DNA of 64,000 bases from Aeromicrobium yanjiei (GTDB lineage Bacteria > Actinomycetota > Actinomycetes > Propionibacteriales > Nocardioidaceae). Of this stretch, positions 60,571-64,000 are shown piece after piece. The translations under genes and the position numbers were made by a program. The stretch's first letter is position 1. Every line of letters starts with the position of its first letter. The stretch spans positions 1,488,001 to 1,552,000 of the forward strand of contig NZ_CP045737.1 in NCBI RefSeq assembly GCF_009649075.1. The letters are read 5' to 3'. The notes under the pieces were generated by a model that was not told the origin of the DNA, did not search any database, and was given only the letters and a program-made list of their open reading frames with translations.

Positions 60571-60697
60571 GACGTCGCCACTGACACTCCCTTCGGCCGC
60601 GACCGCAGACCGTTTCGACGTTGTGGACATCAATGTTCGTCCCCCGTGCAAAGGGCCGCCACGCCGTGATCGGCGGTTCTGGACGTGGCCGGAGCTG

Positions 60698-61186
60698 ATG
60701 CGCAAGGATCGTCGCGTGGCAGCAAGGATCGTCGAGAACCACGTCGAGGTCTCGGCGACTACAGCGGTCGTCTGGGACCGCGTGGTCCATCCAGATGGCA
60801 TCAACCACGAGATGCGGCCATGGATGACAATGAGTCTTCCGCGTCGAGCGGCCGGGTTGACCGTGGAGACCATTCCGCTCGGTCGGCCGGTCGGCCGCGC
60901 TTGGTTGCGGCTGTTCGGCCTCATCCCATTCGACTTCGATCACCTGACCGTGGTTGACCTCGAGACCGGGGTCCGGTTCCTGGAGCGATCGACCATGATG
61001 AGCATGCGCCGCTGGGAGCACGAGCGGACCTTGACTCCCGTTGCCGGCGGCACGCGCGTGCATGATCGGGTGACTCTTCAGCCGAGGCTGCCCATCCCGG
61101 GGCTGGACGCTCTTCTCGCCCGGGTGGTCGACGAATTCTTCAAGCACCGGCAGCGACGACTGCAGACGTACTTCGCGACGCGGTGA
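60698..61186 (+). CDS. SRPBCC-like ligand-binding protein (uncertain start)
   Basis: 162 residues from ATG 60698; the frame is open from GTG 60623 (187 residues) and a GTG at 60716 is another candidate. VEVSATTAVVWDRVVHPDGINHEMRPWMTMSLPR, FERSTMMSMRRWEHERTLTPVAGGTRVHDRVTL and the C-terminal helix LARVVDEFFKHRQRRLQTYF match the polyketide-cyclase/START-like (SRPBCC) fold. A role in binding a hydrophobic molecule is inferred. It is divergent from DUF222-HNH copy 2 and convergent with the RibD-like gene. Confidence 0.68.
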   Translation: MRKDRRVAARIVENHVEVSATTAVVWDRVVHPDGINHEMRPWMTMSLPRRAAGLTVETIPLGRPVGRAWLRLFGLIPFDFDHLTVVDLETGVRFLERSTMMSMRRWEHERTLTPVAGGTRVHDRVTLQPRLPIPGLDALLARVVDEFFKHRQRRLQTYFATR

Positions 61187-61203
61187 GATCTCCGGGGCTC
61201 GCG

Positions 61204-61773
61204 TCAGTCCGCGCTTCGCGTGGGTCGGTAGCGCACGGCGATGGCCCCCGACTTCAGTTCTTCGCGGTCCACGAGCTCAAGCTGGATGCGCTCGTGCAGG
61301 CCCGCGAGCAACGTCGGTCCGTGCCCGGCGAGCACCGGCTGCACGAGGAACTCGTACTCGTCGATCAGTCCCAGGTCTGCCAACGCCAAGGGGAGCGTCA
61401 CGCCACCCACCCACAGGCCGTTGCCCGACTCGTGCTTGAGCCGCTGGACCGCCCGTCCCAGGTCGCCTCGTATCAGCTCGGCATTCCAGTCCGCCGCGTC
61501 CATCGTGCTCGACACGACGTACTTCTTCGCCCGGTCGAGGGTCTCGGCAAACGGGCGCTGCCAGTCCTCCACCCAGTCGGGCCACACGCCCGAAGCCGGC
61601 TTCCGCCAGGCCGACTCCATCATCTCGTAGGTCACCCGGCCGAACAGGAGAGCGTCGGCGCGCTCGATCTCGGCGGTCCAGTAGCCCATCGACTCCTCAT
61701 CAGGTGGCAGGCCTGCCTCGTGATGGCAGCAGCCGTCGATCGTGACGTTGATCGAGTATCGAAGTGGTCTCAT
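61204..61773 (-). CDS. Dihydrofolate reductase-family protein (RibD C-terminal-like)
   Basis: 189 residues. The N-terminal RPLRYSINVTIDGCC, then LLFGRVTYEMMESAW (about 43-57), YVVSSTMDAADWNAELI, GNGLWVGGVTLPLALADLGLIDEYEFLVQPVLAGHGPTLL (about 116-155) place it in the RibD_C/YyaP family of NADPH-dependent reductases. The substrate is unknown. GGGAG precedes the ATG; a 13-bp palindrome (61799-61811) overlaps its likely -10 region. It lies convergent to the SRPBCC-like gene. Confidence 0.88.
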   Translation of the reverse strand: MRPLRYSINVTIDGCCHHEAGLPPDEESMGYWTAEIERADALLFGRVTYEMMESAWRKPASGVWPDWVEDWQRPFAETLDRAKKYVVSSTMDAADWNAELIRGDLGRAVQRLKHESGNGLWVGGVTLPLALADLGLIDEYEFLVQPVLAGHGPTLLAGLHERIQLELVDREELKSGAIAVRYRPTRSAD

Positions 61774-61798
61774 CCGGACGCTCCCGTCGTTCGCACTA

Positions 61799-61811
61799 TT
61801 CCTATTAGGAA
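61799..61811. promoter_or_regulatory. 13-bp perfect palindrome upstream of the RibD-like gene
   Basis: TTCCTA-T-TAGGAA in an AT-rich patch that also contains minus-strand -10-like words (TAGGAATAGT). It is probably an operator; the regulator is not obvious, though LysR lies next door. Confidence 0.5.
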
Positions 61812-61869
61812 GATGCCCGGGACGTTACCACTCAACGCCGTCGCGTTGGAAGGCCGAACGCGAGAACAC

Positions 61870-62718
61870 TCAGAGCCGCAGCGCGACCCGGACGAGGTCT
61901 GCCACGGCTTGGGACCGGCTGCCGGGGGGCCAGGCGATGACGGTCGTGACCCCGGGCGCGTCGACGACCGGGACCGCGACCAGGTCGTCGTGCAGCTGGG
62001 AACGGCACGAGTCGGGAGCCAGCATGAGAGTCCGTCCCAGCGAGATCAGCTGCAGGAGCTGCGAGTGGCTCTGGACCTCGGGCCCAGGTCCGTCGGGGTA
62101 GGCGCCGTCCGATCCTGGCCAGCGCGGGAGAGGCAGATCCGACAGCTCGGTCAGCTCGCTCATGCTCAGGCCGGTGCGGGCGCTCAGGGCGTGAGCTGTC
62201 GGGAGGACCGCGACCTGCCCCTCGGTCAACAGCTCCTCGACGTCGAAGCCGGACACGTCGTCGAACGGCCGGTGGAGGATCGCCACGTCGGCGCGGCCGG
62301 TCCGCAGGAGCTGCACCTGCTCGCCAGGCGCGCAGAGCTCGATCTGGACCCGGACCGATCCCGGTTCGATGCCGTATGCGTGCAGCAGCTTGGCGAGGAG
62401 CTCGCTGGAGGCTCCCGCCTTGGTGGCCAACACGATGCTGGGGGCGTCGTCGGGCGAGCGGGCTGCCCTGCGCGTTCTCTGCTCGGCGGCCTCCACAGCG
62501 TCCAGTGCGACACGGCTTTCGTGCAGGAGGACTTCGCCGGCGGGGGTCAGGGTCACCGATCGGCTGTCGCGCAGCAACAGCACGGCGCCGAGGCGCCGTT
62601 CCAGCTGGCTGATCGCCCGCGACAGCGGCGGTTGAGCCATGCCGAGCCGTTGCGCCGCGCGCCCGAAGTGCAGCTCTTCGGCCACCGCCACGAAGTACCG
62701 CAGCTCTCGAGTCTCCAT
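61870..62718 (-). CDS. LysR-type transcriptional regulator
   Basis: 282 residues from ATG 62718 (METRELRYF); an in-frame upstream start at 62733 is possible but would cut into the -10 box. The winged HTH is ELRYFVAVAEELHFGRAAQRLGMAQPPLSRAISQLERRLG (about 5-44), and the substrate-binding domain runs from about 90. It is divergent from an SDR gene with an ATACC-N5-GGTAT site between, a standard LysR-target arrangement. Confidence 0.92.
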   Translation of the reverse strand: METRELRYFVAVAEELHFGRAAQRLGMAQPPLSRAISQLERRLGAVLLLRDSRSVTLTPAGEVLLHESRVALDAVEAAEQRTRRAARSPDDAPSIVLATKAGASSELLAKLLHAYGIEPGSVRVQIELCAPGEQVQLLRTGRADVAILHRPFDDVSGFDVEELLTEGQVAVLPTAHALSARTGLSMSELTELSDLPLPRWPGSDGAYPDGPGPEVQSHSQLLQLISLGRTLMLAPDSCRSQLHDDLVAVPVVDAPGVTTVIAWPPGSRSQAVADLVRVALRL

Positions 62719-62723
62719 GCCGC

Positions 62724-62729
62724 AGGGTA
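62724..62729 (-). promoter_or_regulatory. -10 box TACCCT for the LysR gene
   Basis: On the minus strand TACCCT, 5 nt (GCGGC), ATG at 62718. Confidence 0.5.
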
Positions 62730-62739
62730 GCAATCATCC

Positions 62740-62754
62740 ATACCCGGGCGGTAT
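62740..62754. promoter_or_regulatory. LysR box ATACC-N5-GGTAT
   Basis: The 15-bp inverted repeat fits the T-N11-A rule of LysR regulators (T at 62741, A at 62753). It lies in the gap between the LysR and SDR genes, next to the LysR -10 box, so it could serve both activation of the SDR gene and autorepression. Confidence 0.65.
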
Positions 62755-62810
62755 CGGTGATGACTCAGACGGTGTTGGCCCTCCGGCTGCGGTCCCCGCA
62801 CGCTGGAGGC

Positions 62811-63542
62811 ATGAATGAGAACAAGACCGCCCTGGTCACCGGGGCGAACAAGGGCATCGGATTCGAGATCGCAGCGGGACTGGGAGCGCTGGGCTGGAGC
62901 GTCGGAGTGGGCGCGCGGGACCAGACGCGGCGGGACGAGGCGGTTGCGCGACTGCGCGCGACCGGCGTCGACGCCTTCGCGGTCCCGTTGGACGTCACCG
63001 ACGACGCCAGCGTCTCGGCCGCGGCCGAGCTGATCAAGAGCCGGGGCGGTGGTCTGGACGCGCTGGTCAACAACGCCGGCATCACCGGCGGCGGGCCCCA
63101 GGAGCCGACCTCGGTGGACCTGGACATCATCCGCGCGGTGGTGGACACCAACGTCCTCGGAGTCATCCGGGTCACCAACGCCATGCTGCCGCTGCTGCGT
63201 GAGTCCACGTCACCGCGGATCGTCAACATGTCGAGCAGCGTCGGATCGCTCGCCCGTCAGTCAGGCCCCGGCGGCGACACGATCACGGGCCCCGTCGCGG
63301 TGGCGTACTCGCCGTCGAAGACGTTCCTCAATGCCGTGATGCTCCAGTACGTCCGCGAGCTGGCCGGCAGCGGCATCCTGATCAATGCGGCCTGCCCCGG
63401 ATTCGTCGCGACAGACCTCAACGGCTTCCGGGGCGTCCGGACTCCTGCGCAGGGCGCGGCGACGGCGATCCGACTCGCGACCCTCCCCGACGACGGACCG
63501 ACCGGCCGATTCTTCGAGGACGACGGCGAGGTGCCGTGGTGA
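62811..63542 (+). CDS. SDR family oxidoreductase (copy B)
   Basis: 243 residues. TGANKGIG (about 10-17), VGARDQTRRDEA after strand 2, NNAGITGGG (about 86-94), VNMSSSVGS and YSPSK give the complete SDR active site. CTGGAGGC abuts the ATG, a short spacing, so the exact start is uncertain. It is under probable control of the divergent LysR protein. The stop overlaps the GTG of the F420-reductase-like gene (GTGA). It resembles copy A at 41389. Confidence 0.9.
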   Translation: MNENKTALVTGANKGIGFEIAAGLGALGWSVGVGARDQTRRDEAVARLRATGVDAFAVPLDVTDDASVSAAAELIKSRGGGLDALVNNAGITGGGPQEPTSVDLDIIRAVVDTNVLGVIRVTNAMLPLLRESTSPRIVNMSSSVGSLARQSGPGGDTITGPVAVAYSPSKTFLNAVMLQYVRELAGSGILINAACPGFVATDLNGFRGVRTPAQGAATAIRLATLPDDGPTGRFFEDDGEVPW

Positions 63543-64000
63543 CGACGACGCGGAACGTCATGAGGGTCGCCGTTCTGGGAACGGGCAAGGTCGGCTCGGC
63601 GCTCGGCACCAAGCTGGCGTCGACCGGGCACGAGGTGCTCTACGGCTCGCGGAACCCGTCCGACGTGGCCGGGACGCGCTCCCATCGGGACGCCGTCGAG
63701 TGGGCTGACGTCGTGATCACCGCGCTGCCCGGCACCGACGTCGTCGCCGCACTCGACGCGGGCGGCGCCGACGTGCTGGGCGACAAGGTCGTGCTGGACC
63801 CCTCGGCAGCCTTCACCGCCGAGATGGCGATGGCTTATCCCGGCGACAGCGTCGCGCAACGGGTACAGGCGCGCTTTCCCCGAGCGCGGGTCGTCAAGAC
63901 CCTCAACACGATGAACTTCACGATCATGGTCGATCCGATGAGTTCTCTTGCGGCGGCCTCGGTGTTCGTCAGCGGGGACGACAGCAAGGCCAAGAGCGTG
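63539..64000 (+). CDS. NADPH-dependent F420 reductase-like protein, 3'-truncated by the window edge
   Basis: 154 codons visible, open to the last base. The Rossmann motif MRVAVLGTGKVGSALGTKLASTGHEVLYGSRNP (two Gly boxes; Ser-Arg-Asn suggests NADP) and VVKTLNTMNF match the NADP oxidoreductase, coenzyme F420-dependent family (Fno-like, F420_oxidored). GTG 63539 overlaps the SDR stop; ATG 63560 is an alternative start that begins exactly at the Rossmann fold. It may use F420H2 or simply NADPH. The C-terminus lies outside the window. Confidence 0.82.
   Translation, partial: MTTTRNVMRVAVLGTGKVGSALGTKLASTGHEVLYGSRNPSDVAGTRSHRDAVEWADVVITALPGTDVVAALDAGGADVLGDKVVLDPSAAFTAEMAMAYPGDSVAQRVQARFPRARVVKTLNTMNFTIMVDPMSSLAAASVFVSGDDSKAKSV

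Overview
The window comes from a high-GC Gram-positive bacterium. GC-rich third positions, many GTG starts, a ferrochelatase with a cysteine-rich C-terminus, the actinobacterial families DUF4193/DUF4235/DUF3093/DUF3710/DUF3159, an ANTAR regulator, two DUF222-HNH (13E12-type) proteins and TANNNT boxes 5-8 nt before start codons all indicate Actinomycetota. The gene content fits Nocardioidaceae (Aeromicrobium- or Nocardioides-like), but the genus is an inference.

Layout. (1) 1-9.9 kb is a conserved actinobacterial core block: ferrochelatase, SuhB-type phosphatase, DUF4193, DUF4235, DUF3093, dut, DUF3710, OB-fold protein, DUF3159, CeoC/CeoB, an APC permease and an RNA m5U methyltransferase. From memory, the order matches the Rv2689c-Rv2701c block of Mycobacterium tuberculosis. 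(2) 9.9-16.4 kb holds a secreted tannase-family esterase, a divergent TetR/MFS pair with a palindromic operator, and a very large zinc-ribbon membrane protein. (3) 16.5-24.1 kb holds aconitase with two candidate operators, then a monosaccharide ABC importer with its ROK repressor. (4) 24-32.7 kb holds two secreted proteins, NADP-type glutamate dehydrogenase, a GAF-ANTAR regulator, a class A beta-lactamase, a glutamine-synthetase-family enzyme, an unusual MTHFR-family protein and a methyltransferase. (5) 32.8-40.5 kb is more accessory: a DUF222-HNH protein, a bactofilin-like protein, an alpha/beta hydrolase with two EF-hand-like loops flanked by copies of a 44-nt palindromic element, SelO, and a DGPF-protein/ECF42-type sigma factor pair. 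(6) 40.5-47.5 kb holds an SDR/MmyB-type regulator pair, the one-carbon pair FTCD_C-like cyclohydrolase plus fhs, and a hydrolase. (7) 47.6-50.3 kb is a three-gene phenolic-lipid cluster (type III PKS, ICMT-type methyltransferase, flavoprotein) resembling srsABC. (8) 50.3-54.4 kb holds a lone SNF2-type ATPase, a methyltransferase, tRNA-Gly(UCC), an OsmC-like protein, a tiny HTH protein and a glycine-rich membrane protein. (9) 54.5-64 kb holds an ABC exporter divergent from its probable two-component regulator, a bile-salt-hydrolase-like enzyme, a second DUF222-HNH copy, and a LysR/SDR/F420-reductase-like module that runs off the end.

The most consistent feature across the window is a -10 box ending 5-8 nt before the start codon at about twenty genes, implying leaderless mRNAs. 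In two cases the TAG stop codon of the upstream gene is the first half of that box. The most unusual sequence structures are an 83-bp palindrome whose two ends supply the stop codons of two convergent genes, and the 44-nt palindrome family around the EF-hand hydrolase. No CRISPR array, rRNA, complete prophage or IS element was seen, and nothing could be identified with confidence as a wholly new multi-gene system.
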